DNA of 62,467 nucleotides from Branchiostoma floridae (GCF_000003815.2 NC_049989.1:12226531-12288997), one strand, 5' to 3'. Positions 1 through 11,075 are shown, counted from the stretch's first letter. Made by a program: numbers and translations. Notes: generated by a model not told the origin, from the letters alone.

Positions 1-959
1 AAAACCGAGACCCCGGAGAGCGCCGAGAACTAAGCTGGGACCGTCTGCTACTGGGTCGGCTAGTGTCGCCATACATTGCCAACTAATACATTGGCAACAG
101 GAAAACGTAGTTTTTTTTTCTGGGAGATTAAATCTAAAACATGTGGTATAAACTACATTGAAATTTAAAGAATATAAAGTTATAACTTCCTGTAGCAGAA
201 ATAAACAAATGATTAGGGTGAATTCTAAATTGTACGGTAGCAAGTGCTGTTTCATATTTTTTGATAAATTTCTTAGAATAGGCAAGGCTTGTTTTGTAAT
301 TGCAGTAGTCCCTACACAGTTCCAGCAAATGTGCACTCTCTATGTCTGTCAGATAAGTAATAGCCGTACTGAGCTTGCTGTAATCTGCGAGGAAAAACTT
401 GAATTCCTTTCATCTTATACAATTGAGATTAAGAATCAGAAAGCTATTCCAGTAGTTTGATTTTTTGGTGTGAATAAAATGGTTTGAAATGAACTTCTTT
501 TTTGAAGCGTCACATGTGTGCCTCTCTATTTGTATGTGTGTGCGCAATTGCCCGCGTGTGTGTGGTGGGGGAGAGTGCATCTCAATTTGGGCTTCAACGG
601 TCTTTCGGAAGGGACAATACTTTTATGGCTGGGTCATACTCGAGGAGGTACCCCGAGCACGTTAAAAGGGGGAGGGCTAGTAACCCCGCAATGTGAAATA
701 TATCCTGCTACTGAAACAGCAAGGAAGCTTGCTGACATGTGTGCTACTAGCGGACAACGGGAACTGGATAAGAAAATTGCGGAGAAAATATGTATATATA
801 CAGGGGTGAATACCGTAAATCTGCTTGTGCCTGATATCATGAACTCGTCACAAGCAAACACATCCGCCGAATTCGAACGTACGTAACGTTACCGCTGATC
901 ACTAATTTAGGTCGATTATGGACGGTACAGCACTAGTTCTGTTGTGCTTCTGACCAAGG
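1..959. other. Intergenic, no gene recognised
   Basis: AT-rich sequence with short chance ORFs only. I see no splice-bounded coding segment, RNA gene or clear repeat. Confidence 0.5.
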
Positions 960-2460
960 GAAACAACTAATGCTAACCACCTATAAGACACACTGCTGTC
1001 AAGTTGTTTTGTAAGGGGAGGGGGGCAATACTTCAGCTCTCTGGTAAAGATAGCCGCTGACTTGTGTCTTGGCTAGCAGTTCTTTCATGTCAAGGTTAAG
1101 CCTCACTGACCTATAATTGTCTTGTTTTTGTCAAAATAGCGTTTCCTTATTGCGTTTCCTTGTGACACCTGGTGCCAAAAACAATGCCGACACAGACACC
1201 TGGATAAAAAATGGGCGGGACTTCACTTTGGTTCTCTGAAGAGGCTACACCCGGAGGGTAGAAACCATGTGTGCTGGCCTACAGCCAAACTGACTAACGT
1301 TCACTATACTACAAGAACTTAGTGTCTAATATCTAGATCTCGTCTGAAAAACATATATCCACTTAATATGCCACTTGCCAGATAACTCAGTTACCTCCGC
1401 TATGGACGTTGTTGATTTGCTAAGCTTCTGGCAGAGGGTAACAACGAGAGTGCCAACCACCTGTTAGACATAATCCTCAAGAGTTGCTTTGTCAGGGCAA
1501 GGGATGGGGGAAGATCTTAGAATATCTTGAAGTCGAAACAAGCATATGTTATGCTACTGCATGAGCAAATGTCGTATTTGCCTCCTGTACAAACGCTACC
1601 GTTTTGCTGCTTTTCTGACTTAGGATAACAACAAGAGCTAACCACCTGTAAGACAAGCACCAGTCAAGTTGCTTTGCGATGGGAGGGGGGCGAGGCTTCA
1701 GATCTGTGGAGGATATAATCGTTACCTTGTATCACCATCACGTCTGTGAAATTGATGCAAAATTGTCGCAACAGGTTTTCACCGATGTCGTCCTCTAGAC
1801 GGCTTACATGCGTGTGACCAAGTTGAAGAGGGAGGGGGGCAAAACGTTTGTGCTTTGTGGAAGATAATTGCTTTGACATTTCCATGTAGCGTCAACTTGA
1901 ATGTATGCATGATGCAATATTCATAACAAAAACATACAGAATGCATCGTACAGTGACGTTTCTGCTACTTGGTTAGGGATTGAGAACCCTGCATACTTGC
2001 ACTGTTATGCGTTCAACTGGGAATCTGTTTTTACCGAATTTCTAACAAAGGCACTGCTGAAACTTTTGCCATTTGTATGCGTTATGAAACTCCTGGCAAG
2101 TGGTTTAAATTTGTAAGATTAAGAGGAGGGGAAGACTTCAACTCTCCGTGTTTTGGCATTCCCCAGTCAAGTTTGGAAATACAGTTAATTGCACAGCGGA
2201 TAATCGCACACTGTTAATTGCACGAAATCCCCAAATCCCATGATGGTGCAGTCCAGCTTAATAACGTCGCTTTGTTGCACCATTCGGATGTTTGCACGAA
2301 ATGCACTGGCAAATGGGGTGTGAAATTTAGCGGCTTCTACTGTAGTGCAATATTGTCATTACAGGTTTTTAACTATGTCGACTGGACGGCTGACATGTAT
2401 GTGTTAAGTCGTTTTGTATGTGGAGGTCCAACAATGTCTGTGGAGTATAACTAAAGTTAA
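960..2460 (+). repeat. Degenerate reiterated cassette
   Basis: A loosely conserved segment recurs at about 965-1050, 1440-1520, 1625-1710 and 2090-2150. Shared words are CTAACCACCT, AAGTTG(C/T)TTTG and G-rich GGGAGGGGGGC followed by ACTTCAG. A second shared piece (GTGAAATT ... CAGGTTTT ... GACGGCT(T/G)ACATG) is found at 1740-1830 and 2318-2410. This looks like an old local duplication with no open reading frame. Confidence 0.5.
1080..1260 (+). promoter_or_regulatory. BRICHOS-associated upstream block, copy 1
   Basis: First of five copies of a block found only near the two BRICHOS genes. Ordered landmarks are TTCATG, CCTATAATTGT, GTTTCCTTGTG, CACCTGGTGCC, ACAATGCCGACACAGACACC and GGGCGGGACTTCAC. 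The other copies are at 5350-5490, 6915-7090, 37680-37870 and 39755-40105. All point toward the nearer BRICHOS gene. A regulatory role is inferred from position and conservation; a repeat family is the alternative. Confidence 0.45.
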
Positions 2461-2559
2461 CTAGAGTTCCACGAACACATACCTTTGCCAAATAACAAGG
2501 TTTGTTATGTAGAATGATGTCTGTAGACAAATGCGTTACTCATTTCATTTTCTTTATAA

Positions 2560-3200
2560 TCATATGCTTAAAGTTGGTTTATAAAATTTCAACATTGATT
2601 ATGCAAATTAGATCCCAAGTTACCATTAATCGATATCAAATTGTATCAAGTATTACTTAAGCTATCAGCATACCAAAAATCATGATGATCCTTTGATCCA
2701 TTCTTGACTTATTCTCTTTCAGTCTTTAATAAAATACACCCCTTACTCTCTTCCCTCTTTCTCAGTTACATATGTGACAACTTTGATGAAAGTACTATAA
2801 TGAAATGCAGTGGGTTTTTGTACTTTTCCTAATTGATTATGCAAATTAGCTGTTGATTTGCATAATTGGTATCTCATTATGTAGGTCTTCACTTACGCTA
2901 CCTAAATACCAAAAAACATGATGATCCGTCAACATGTTCATATTTTCTCATTGATAATGCAAATGAGGTCATCATTTGCATAATTGATATCTATAGCCAT
3001 TTCTCTCCTTCCCAGCTACATATGTGACAAGTTTGAAAGTCCTATCATGGAATGCTGTGAATTTATAAATTTTCCTAATTAATTATGCAAATGAGCTGTT
3101 GATGTGCATAATTAGTATCTCATTATGTAAGTCATCACTCATTCTATCTACATACCAAAAATCATGACGATCCGTTAACATGTTGTAGAGTTATTTCGTC
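2560..3200. repeat. Repeat with ATGCAAAT octamers
   Basis: A segment built around ATTATGCAAATTAG and its inverted form TTTGCATAATTG recurs about every 120-240 bp (near 2598, 2831, 2957 and 3083). Each copy is followed by ACCAAAAATCATGATGATCC. Related sequence is at 25270-25320. It is an interspersed repeat array of unknown class. The octamers match the POU-factor consensus, but there is no evidence that they are used. Confidence 0.5.
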
Positions 3201-3204
3201 CAAA

Positions 3205-4910
3205 GTTGAGTTTCTGCTGCAGTACCTTAGCAAGCCGCTAGGGGGTCCATTATCAAACTTGACCTTCGTTTCCCGATCCCTACCCACCTACCAAATATCA
3301 TCAGGATCCATCCCAGGCTTCTCGAGTTATGCTGTTAACACACACACAGACACACAAACACATCCAAAACCTAACCTTAGCCATTCTGGCAAAGGTAAAA
3401 TTGTCGCAGTGGTTTTAGTCTATTGTCCAGGTTTGTGCGGCAACCCCTCAGCTCTAAAACCATAACTCCACAAATGTGCATTTTAGTTGTATGAAACTGT
3501 TCAGAAGTCACCCTCAAGCTTAAAGCATCGAGAAACAAGTACCATTTCCACCACCCTGTCACAATTGCAAGGGGGTAGGCACTACTTCTAAATTTGCACA
3601 AAGCCCACCATACCACATATTTATCTAGAAAATTTTATATAATATTCCCTGGAGAATCCCTTCTTTACTTTTTTGTAGACAGTCAATGAAAACATGTCTG
3701 GATATATACATCTTTCAACCACATTTTTAACAATGTACATTATGTACTTATTGTCTAACTGTGAATTTAATTCAGACATCCATAGAAAAAAGTAACCGAT
3801 ATCGTTTCAAATTTCCCTTACGCCTTGTAACCTGAATTCCTTACAGCTGTTCATCAGTTCATATTCAATTTGATGACAGAGTGATAACACGCCTACTCAC
3901 AATAGGGGATGTGTTGAAAAGTCCGAATGTTTGAAGTGTAGCCACAACTTGACTGTACATTAAATATATGTAAGTCAATTGGGAACAATGTCCCAAGCTC
4001 TGCTCTACTACCTCATGTCAGAAGAATACAGACTAAGACCGTTGTTATGTACATAAGCCCATCATTTTGGCTTGCCAAGTTGATCATATGGCCTAAGGGT
4101 CAACTAACACATTTGCAAGGTCTGACCTTTACACCTCTGAAATATCAGGTTGCTCACAGTACTGACTGATCATAGGCCAGTCCAATTCATGGACCAGGAA
4201 CCCCTCAACTGTGGTGACAGCTGCTAAGGTGGAGTGGGGTTGTAAAGCTTCAGAAGTTTTCGACAAGAATGCCCCTGCTATCCCTACACTAGCCGCTAGG
4301 GGGCCCAAACTTATGTCACTAACTCCTGAGCACAACAGCTATCTAACACCCAAAACTCGTGGCCACACCATGTTCAGAAGATGGGAAAACACACCCGGAA
4401 GTTGCGCTGCAGTACCAAGGGAAGCCGCTAGGGGGCCCATTATCGAACTCCCCCTTCGTTTCCCAGACCCCTACCCACCCACCAAATACCAGCTGCATCC
4501 GTCCAAGTCTTCTCGAGTTATGCTGTCCGCAGACAAAAGTTTGCAATTAAACCGGCGCCCGCACTTCCATGAAAGCCACTAGGGGGCCCAAACTCGCAGC
4601 AATCACTCCCTGCTTTAAGGGCTCCCTAACGCTCAAAAATCACGACCGCAGCATGTCCGGAACGCGAGATATCAAGCATGCAGGTCCTGCTGCAGTACCT
4701 TAGCAAGCCGCTAGGAGGCCCATTATCGAACTCGACCTTCGTCTTCCACACCCCTACCCACCCACCAAATATCAGCTGCATCCATCGAAGTCCTCTCGAG
4801 TTATGCTGCTCACAAACGGGGAGAACCACACCACCAAACCGAAAACATAACCTTAGCCATTCTGGCAAAGGTAAATATAGAAATATCAACGTGTACATAC
4901 ATGCATGATG
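3205..4910 (+). repeat. Interspersed repeat with CCGCTAGGGGGCCC core
   Basis: At least three copies (about 3215-3400, 4400-4540, 4685-4875) share GCAGTACC, AGCCGCTAGGGGG(C/T)CC, CCACCAAATA(T/C)CA, CTCGAGTTATGCTG and AGCCATTCTGGCAAAGGTAAA. A CA-rich run follows in the first copy. A reverse-orientation relative with its GT run lies at 8725-8990, inside intron 2 of BRICHOS gene 1. No coding potential is seen. Confidence 0.6.
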
Positions 4911-5349
4911 CAATACTGTCAGTGTAACTTGACAGGTCGGCCGGATTGTGTCTTGTCTGGAGGCCAATGAACTTGTTATATGAACATCATGAAAAGAGAG
5001 ATAAATAAATCTCCAACTTGAGTTCCCCGACCTAAAATATAAGATACTTGGTGCAGGTAATTCAGACATGTATGCGTTACTTCCTCAGTGGCTAAACTTA
5101 TAACATGTCTATACACTCTAAGATTCTTTGCTTCATCTAACCTCCAATAACCTCAATATAATGGACTCGATAGTCTTTTTCTTCAGACGTCGACATCGAA
5201 CGGAATAGTATCTAATAATATTCTTAATTTTGTTATGAAATCATTAACATTGATCATTAACAGTGATTGCATATTCATTGAAAGTTATGTGAACTCACAT
5301 TCATATGCTCCAAATAGATGATGTGAAAGAAAGGGCCCTAGATCTTTCG

Positions 5350-5490
5350 AAGCAAGTTTCAACCTTATTGTCTTTTAATTATCTTATATAACTTTTCGCG
5401 TTTCCTGGTCACACCTGGTGCCTAAAACAATGCTGGCACCGTCACTTGGATTCAAGATGGACAGGCCTTCACTGTGATTCTCGGAAGGGG
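5350..5490 (+). promoter_or_regulatory. BRICHOS-associated upstream block, copy 2
   Basis: Diverged copy with CGCGTTTCCTGGTCACACCT, GGTGCCTAAAACAATGC and AAGATGGACAGGCCTTCACTG. The GGGCGGGAC core of copy 1 is changed here. It lies about 1.7 kb upstream of the BRICHOS gene 1 promoter. Confidence 0.4.
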
Positions 5491-5506
5491 AAGCAACTGA
5501 CGGAGT

Positions 5507-5833
5507 AAAGGTGGGGTCACACATGCATATGTATACACATGTATATATTCAAGTCCGTTTTAGGTACGTATGAAGCTCTTAGTCTCTTCTAGACTCCACA
5601 GGTCGCGGGAAAAATAGTACAAATTGGACAAATATAGATACATAACATGCCAGATGAGTTAGCTGACCAAGAAGTATGGTTAGCGATCCAGTTAACTCGT
5701 CTGACATGTTACCTGTTTACGTTTGTCCAATTTCTATTAATTTTGCAACGACCTGTGGAACCTGGTGGAGAAAAATACTCCCATGCGCGCCTCATGCGGA
5801 CTTAGATATATACGCAGGTGTGACCCCACCTTA
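5507..5833. mobile_element. Short inverted-repeat transposon (MITE)
   Basis: The ends are inverted copies of AAGGTGGGGTCACAC; the right end reads GTGTGACCCCACCTT. The interior also folds back: a stretch containing TTGGACAAA, CATGCCAGA and GAGTTAGCTGACC is followed by its inverse with TTAACTCGTC, TGACATG and TTTGTCCAA. It has no coding capacity. Confidence 0.65.
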
Positions 5834-6914
5834 AAATCGCGCTTGATTTGGACTGCGTCCAGATTTGAATCTCGAGCTTTACTTGATGAACGTAGTGCCC
5901 GATATCGTCAATTCGTCTAAAAAATCGCCTCATCAAATGAGGCACACATACCAAAGGCCAAAGTTACACGCATAAAGGACAGTAAGTTCTTCTCTCCCTC
6001 TGACTCGTAGAAACATTTCCAAACCCCATATATGCAAGAGAAACCTGATGTTGAATAACATTAGGCCACACTGCATCAATTCCATGGATGACATTCGCGC
6101 GCGCTTTAGTTTTTCATGTGGTTCTCTGGTCAATCAGAATTATATGCTTGCCAGAGGATATGCTCCCCAGGGTAAGGGGCACATGGTCAGGACATGGGCC
6201 ACAGCGCCTTTGGTCCTCTCTTTAAACAATAATGACAATCAAAACATTATTGAATTGGCAATTATTGTCACTTACAGTCTTACCAGCGAGAAGCATAAGA
6301 CAAACCAAGCCTGGGAAAGAATGGACTGGATGTTTAGTACTAGAATTAAGTCAATGTGGCCTTAGGTTAGGAAAGGGGGCAACGTGGGAGCTCCCAATGA
6401 GAGATAATTATATTTGACGCTCTTTGACATTTCACTGCGACATATGTACATGCCGGGGTATAGTTAACTCGCATGTTTTGGCTAGCGGCCAGCCACTTAT
6501 TAGATGAGCTCAGATATTTTCTATAGGTGGGAACGGTATATATAGGAATATATTATGTGTGTATAGATTTTAGACCCGAGCCCATGCATTTTCAATGGCA
6601 TGCTAGCTACGGTGTTTGAAAGTGTGTATTTTTGTAATTTCGAATTCTTATATTATCTGTTGTAATCTTGGGTGAGGTGAGGCGATCTTATCTTACTCTC
6701 GATTATATTATTTTCACAGCGATTATTACATATCTATCGACTCTACCATACTTCTCAACATCTAACCGCCAACAACTTCAGAATCTATGGATCCATTGGT
6801 ATTATTCTACAGAAGTCGACAGCAAGGAGAACATTCTTTCTTCGCAGATACTTTCCAACTGACGTTAGTTGCTCTATCAAATGTACGTGAGCTTACATAC
6901 TAATTAGCTTTGTC
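5834..6914. other. Intergenic, no gene recognised
   Basis: No supported gene. The stretch 6690-6830 resembles 5100-5210 (CATCTAACC, CCAA(C/T)AAC, GTCGACA), so the segment preceding the upstream block has also been duplicated. Confidence 0.4.
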
Positions 6915-7090
6915 TTTGAGCTCTTTCATGGCACGTTTAACCCTACTGCCCCATAATTGTTCTGTTTTTGCAAAATCCCGTTTCCTTGTGCCGTTTCCTC
7001 GTGGCACCTGGCGCGTACTACAATGCCTACACAGACACCTATATCAAAGATGGGTGGGACTTGACTTTACTTCTTAGAAGAGCTAAATCA
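6915..7090 (+). promoter_or_regulatory. BRICHOS-associated upstream block, copy 3
   Basis: This copy sits about 75 bp upstream of the BRICHOS gene 1 promoter. It reads GAGCTCTTTCATGGCA, CCCATAATTGTTCTG, TTTCCTCGTGGCACCTGG, CACAGACACC and GATGGGTGGGACTTGAC. It matches 37680-37870 read on the minus strand, which is upstream of BRICHOS gene 2. CACCTG E-box words and a GGGACTT word (resembling half of an NF-kB site) are present in most copies. Confidence 0.5.
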
Positions 7091-7164
7091 ATCTCTTATG
7101 CATGTCATCAGGTAATTTTTTTTCTTTTGTGTCTATAGAATAATTATAGAATTATAGTATATTT

Positions 7165-7290
7165 GAATATTCATTAGTTCTTGGTACAGGAAACTATGAA
7201 AAATGAATATAAACCCATCCATACGGACGGCCCCATCACATTGCGGCTGAAACTTCTACAGCGTGCAGACTTCCCGGCGCATCTGGTGGG
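7165..7290 (+). promoter_or_regulatory. Core promoter and first noncoding exon of BRICHOS gene 1
   Basis: In order: GAATATTCAT at 7165, GGTACAGGAA at 7183, TATAAA at 7208, CTTCTACAGCGTGCAG at 7253-7268, then ATCTGGTGGGTTCTT. BRICHOS gene 2 has the same order, with its GATAAA box 45 bp before CTTCTACAGCGTGCAG exactly as here, and the same 12-bp spacer before ATCTGGTGG(G/A)TTCTT. The near-palindromic GAATATTCAT resembles POU-factor sites (inference). A donor at CTG|GTGGGT near 7282 is plausible. Confidence 0.6.
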
Positions 7291-7299
7291 TTCTTCTAA

Positions 7300-7599
7300 A
7301 GCTAAGGGCACAACCCGCCGTACGTACAATTTGTCCGTACATTGTTTTGGGAGGCCACGTCCGCCAGGTATTTCTGAAAACGTTCAGGCTGTACAGGGCA
7401 GGCGCGTCGCCCGTACTGGCACAATCCGCAGCCCGATGACACACAAAATTTTGCCTGTACAGTTCTACGGCGTGTCTGCGTGCTCACAAATCCGTTGGAT
7501 TACCTACGAGTTCGTAAGGAGGTAGTACTTACCACTTACGGATCCTGAAAGATTGCCCACATTTTGGCACGTAGACAGCAAATATTTGCACGTACGGCG
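7300..7599. mobile_element. MITE with AGCTAAGGGCAC ends, right end eroded
   Basis: The left end AGCTAAGGGCACAACCCGCC follows a TAA. The right end shows the inverted inner part GCACGTACGGCGGGTT but has lost the outermost bases. A complete relative with both ends and a TAA duplication is at 51835-52170. It lies in the 5' intron of BRICHOS gene 1, just after the predicted first exon. Confidence 0.65.
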
Positions 7600-8125
7600 G
7601 GTTCTTCTGAATATCGTTCCTCTCAGTTTTGCAGGTAGGAAACGTGTTATGATACTATTGAATCATTATAGTACTCATGTAACATAATCTAACAAAGTTT
7701 ATTTAAAAAATAACGATTTTCTGATGCGAATAACCTTTTGGGCCCTTTACTCTCCTTTAACTTCAGAAATCATTTAACTTCAGAAATCATTTTTCTACAC
7801 TGTAAGATTCCGGTGTTTGCCACGCAACTGGTTTCGACCTTTGCATTTCAATTCTAACCAGTAGTAAATAGGTGTATGAGTAGAGACATTATTCATTGCT
7901 CGCAAAATTTCATCATGGCATAAAAGTTCTGCAGATTCGTGGATGCCCTGTGGTTGATTTTGTATATGCAACTGAACTATATGCCGGGAAGATGTAGAGG
8001 AAATATGTAACTTCTCCCTTTTTGTAAGTCTCGAAAAGCTAGTCTAAGAATATTTTTGAGTTGTGACATTATCGCATACCAACAGGTAAGACGATTCTTG
8101 TCTCTTAATTTAAAGTTTCCGTAAG

Positions 8126-10742
8126 ATGTCGGCTTCCGAGGAGAAGAAGGCACTGCCTCCTGCCGAAATGACACTTGGTGGAGTCTTCCCGGGTGAGATT
8201 GCAAGCATCAAGGTGAATACAATGTCTCAAGTGTTCGAAATTTGCCTCTTTCTTGGGGAATCGGCTTTGGAATTAGACCTTTGACAAGCTACAAGTCTGT
8301 TATCCTTGTCTTTTTTTTACCATGGAATGATTTCGCTGTTCACTATTTCAAAACGTTACTTCCCTTTTCCGTCTCACATAGCAAAAGTCTCGCTCAGAAA
8401 ACGAGAAGCGGCTGAAAGTCCTGCTTTCCCTGAGCTGCACGCTAGTGGCGCTGCTGATCGTGGCAGGCGGTGTTTTCCTGGGTCTGTACCTGCAACAGGA
8501 TTCAGTCATCACGGTAAGTAAACGAGCCACTTATATCTGCACGCATCCCTACTAAGTATGGTGGTACAAGTTTAACATACTGGAGGGGAAATAGTTCTTG
8601 ATTTTTTCCCCTTTGCTTCGGGAAAGAAAGGAATTTCTCCCCGCAAAGTTCACGTTCTGTATAATAATTATTGTGCTTCTGCTTCCAATTCTCCGTTGAA
8701 TAGTCTCACAAGTATCCATTCCGCGTGTGTGTGTGTGTGTCTGTGTGTGTGTGTGTGTGTAGAAGACCAGCATAACTCGAGAACACCAGGATGGATTATA
8801 TTGATATTTGGTATGTTACTTTGTAGCTTTTAATAAGACCTACAAAAATTATATTTTGAGCCCCTTAGCGGCTTGTTACGGTACTGCAGTGAAACTACCG
8901 TGTTTGATATATCGAGTTCTGGACATGTTGTGGTCATAATTTCTGACTAGTAGATAGCCCTTGGGGCAGAGAGTAACAGGTATATGTTTTTGCCCCCTAT
9001 CGGCTTGTTTTGGAACTACAGGGGCCGGATAGTGTCAGACTTTGATTTGACGTCTTATTTCCTCAGCGTACGCTCAAGTTCCGAGATGGAAACAACCTGT
9101 ATCTTGAGACAGTGGAGACCGACACGGACGACAATACCGACACCTTCTACACCGAGAGCGACAACGGTGTGGCGGCGGTCATGTTCGACCACAACAAGGT
9201 CGGACAGAACATTACTGTGTTTAGTTTTCTTTCAAGACCTCTTATCTCAATATTTCTTCTTCAAAATCTTCCTGGTAAGATTGTTACACGTTCTTAATTC
9301 TTATCTCTGGGAAGTTTCTATACATCAGCACGGTAAAAAAAAATTAAGTTTAACCACAGTCATACACAACATTGCTGTTTTAGTACAGATTCCATTCAAG
9401 TCCTCCCTTCTCAATGTTTTTTTTTGGTTCAAAAATTATTCCTGTTCCGGTTTATATTCTTATCCCTTCTTGTTTCTTTAGATGAGCAAGGTAATAAAAT
9501 GAATTTCCGTATCCTTAAAGGTTCTGAAGGCTTACAAGTTTTCCGGGCGAGACATCTGCTACATCGTGCCCGTGGACGAAGAAGAGGACGAGGGGGTGAA
9601 GGAAACCGCGACCGACTTGGAAAACAAAGAGGTAATTGTATACAAAAGTTAGTAATTAAGTGTAGTATGAAAATAATTGAATTTGACAGGTTCATGTGAA
9701 CCATGCACTTGTATGTTTTGCACACCTTGTTTTTGTTTTGTGCGATTGTAGCTGTATTTTGGTGGAGTCACAACGTTTTCAATTAGCCCGTGTGGTGTTT
9801 TGGCCCAGGTCCTGGATTCGACTCCTGCCATGCTACTGATCTTGCGCCCTTGAAGGCACAAAGCACGACTTTCCTTACTCCACAAAGGTGTCGAATGTGT
9901 ACCTGACTTCGGTTGGGGAGGTGGAAGGTGATGGGACTCCACCATCCAGTACCATACCCAGACACAGTGGATAACAAATCACTGTCCCTACGGCCTTCAA
10001 ACGGGCTACGGGACTTTCTTTTACCGTTAAACTTTATTTTTCTCTAGGAGGGTTCGACTCAGGAAGCCAGGAATGGAGGGAGCAGGAAGATGTCCCTGGA
10101 CGAGTCCCGTACAGACACCCCTGAGTTGAGTGAAGCGATGGGGTTCTTCTGTGGTGACCTGGAGCCCCGCTGGGCCACCCTTGATCTGACGGACAGCGAG
10201 GAGGCAACCGGGGATATCGTTCTGATTGCTCCCGGTAAGTTTTCTTGGTGTCAGCCCTGGGGTCTGAACAATATACAATATACAATGCAAGCGGTTACAA
10301 TGTATATAACGGCTTTTAAAAAGCAGAAGATTTACATTTGCTATGCACATCCAGCAATTCCCTCTCCGCGGAGATTTAATTTTGCGGGAGCGGGGAAGGA
10401 AGTACGTGGTTTTTAGTTCGCGGTAGCGCCATCACATACTGTAACGGTAAAATGTTCGCGGTGGTTTTGAGTTCGCGGTGAAGCTGCCTCGCGAAAACCG
10501 CGATGATAAAAAACACCGCGAACATATTTGCATTTACAGTATATGTTTCGTCGCAGACATGTGTTTATATAATCATTACAGGCAAAGTGGCTCCGATCTC
10601 TCCTGGTGGCGGCACCTCTGAAGGGAAGGACCGGGTTAAGCGTGGATGGGGTGGCCGTCGTCGCCGCCGCCGACGCCGTCGTTTTTCCGTGAGCGCGAGC
10701 GTCTCCTGTTGCTTCAGCGTTTCAGTCACTATTCGTTTCTAA
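8126..10742 (+). CDS. BRICHOS proprotein 1, predicted antimicrobial-peptide precursor
   Basis: Six coding exons: 8126-8212, 8382-8513, 9067-9198, 9521-9631, 10048-10234, 10582-10742. The first four introns are phase 0 and the last is phase 1, giving 269 residues. Residues 1-29 are a cytosolic tail; a transmembrane segment lies near 40-62 (LLSLSCTLVALLIVAGGVFL), so this is a type II membrane protein. The BRICHOS domain follows, with Cys in DICYIVP and in FFCGDLEPRW, the family's conserved pair. The C-terminal exon has RVKR, then GWGG, nine Arg and FSVSASVSCCFSVSVTIRF. Known family logic: BRICHOS chaperones a beta-prone client that proteolysis then frees. Arenicin-like antimicrobial peptides of annelids have this architecture. 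I infer a secreted cationic defence peptide; activity is unproven. The ATG at 8126 is chosen by homology to gene 2. The exon 3 donor GTCGGA is weak. Confidence 0.85.
9780..10010 (+). repeat. tRNA-derived SINE in BRICHOS gene 1 intron 4
   Basis: A box-A-like TAGCCCGTGTGG is followed by a box-B-like GATTCGACTCC. Next comes a conserved SINE-core-like stretch (CTTGAAGGCAC, CGACTTTCC, TACTCCAC). The head is clear; the 3' limit is approximate. Confidence 0.55.
10365..10560. repeat. CGCGGT-rich short repeat, family also at 37905-38045
   Basis: Repeated words are GTTCGCGGTGAA, GTTCGCGGTGG, CGCGAAAACCGCGA and an end TTTGCATTTACAGTA. The copy at 37905-38045 shares GCGAACACTTCTGCATTTACAGTA-type sequence. 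Traces occur at 34855-34945 and 62100-62220. It is probably a MITE family and lies in intron 5 of BRICHOS gene 1. Confidence 0.55.
10644..10739 (+). other. Predicted mature peptide 1 (32 residues)
   Basis: This is the segment downstream of the RVKR furin-type site. It starts GWGG, has nine consecutive Arg (charge about +10), then two strands of alternating small/polar and hydrophobic residues (FSVSASVS and FSVSVTIRF) separated by Cys-Cys. The alternation predicts an amphipathic beta-hairpin. A vicinal Cys pair at the turn is unlike the distant Cys pairs of arenicins; it could make a strained turn disulfide or link two chains. Confidence 0.6.
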
Positions 10743-10836
10743 AGCAGTAAAGTAAATATAACAGGTGTATCTTCACACCAGGAAGTGTGTCTTTGAGAGC
10801 TTATGCAACCTCACATGAACTGCATTAAAACACAGA

Positions 10837-10842
10837 AATAAA
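10837..10842 (+). terminator. Polyadenylation signal of BRICHOS gene 1
   Basis: AATAAA lies 95 bp after the stop codon, ahead of the GT microsatellite. Confidence 0.6.
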
Positions 10843-10916
10843 AGAACACTGTACGTATGGACCACTTGTTCTGACTTCTTTCATTTTGTGATCTTTTAAT
10901 TCTACCTGTGCGTGTG

Positions 10917-10926
10917 TGCCTGTGTG

Positions 10927-10977
<51 letters not shown>

Positions 10978-11075
10978 ATGGGCGTGTGTGTGTGTGCGCG
11001 TGTGTGTGTGCGCGCATGTATAGGTGTGTGGGTATGTGCGTGTGTGTGTGTGTGTGCGTGCGCGTGTGAGTGGAT
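10917..11075. repeat. GT microsatellite
   Basis: Long (GT)n with GC interruptions. It generates spurious cysteine/valine and histidine/threonine reading frames on both strands. Confidence 0.9.

Noticed and set aside
7181-7525. 114-codon ORF at 7.2-7.5 kb
   Set aside because: It spans the promoter and a MITE; the frame is not kept in the complete MITE copy at 51835-52170.
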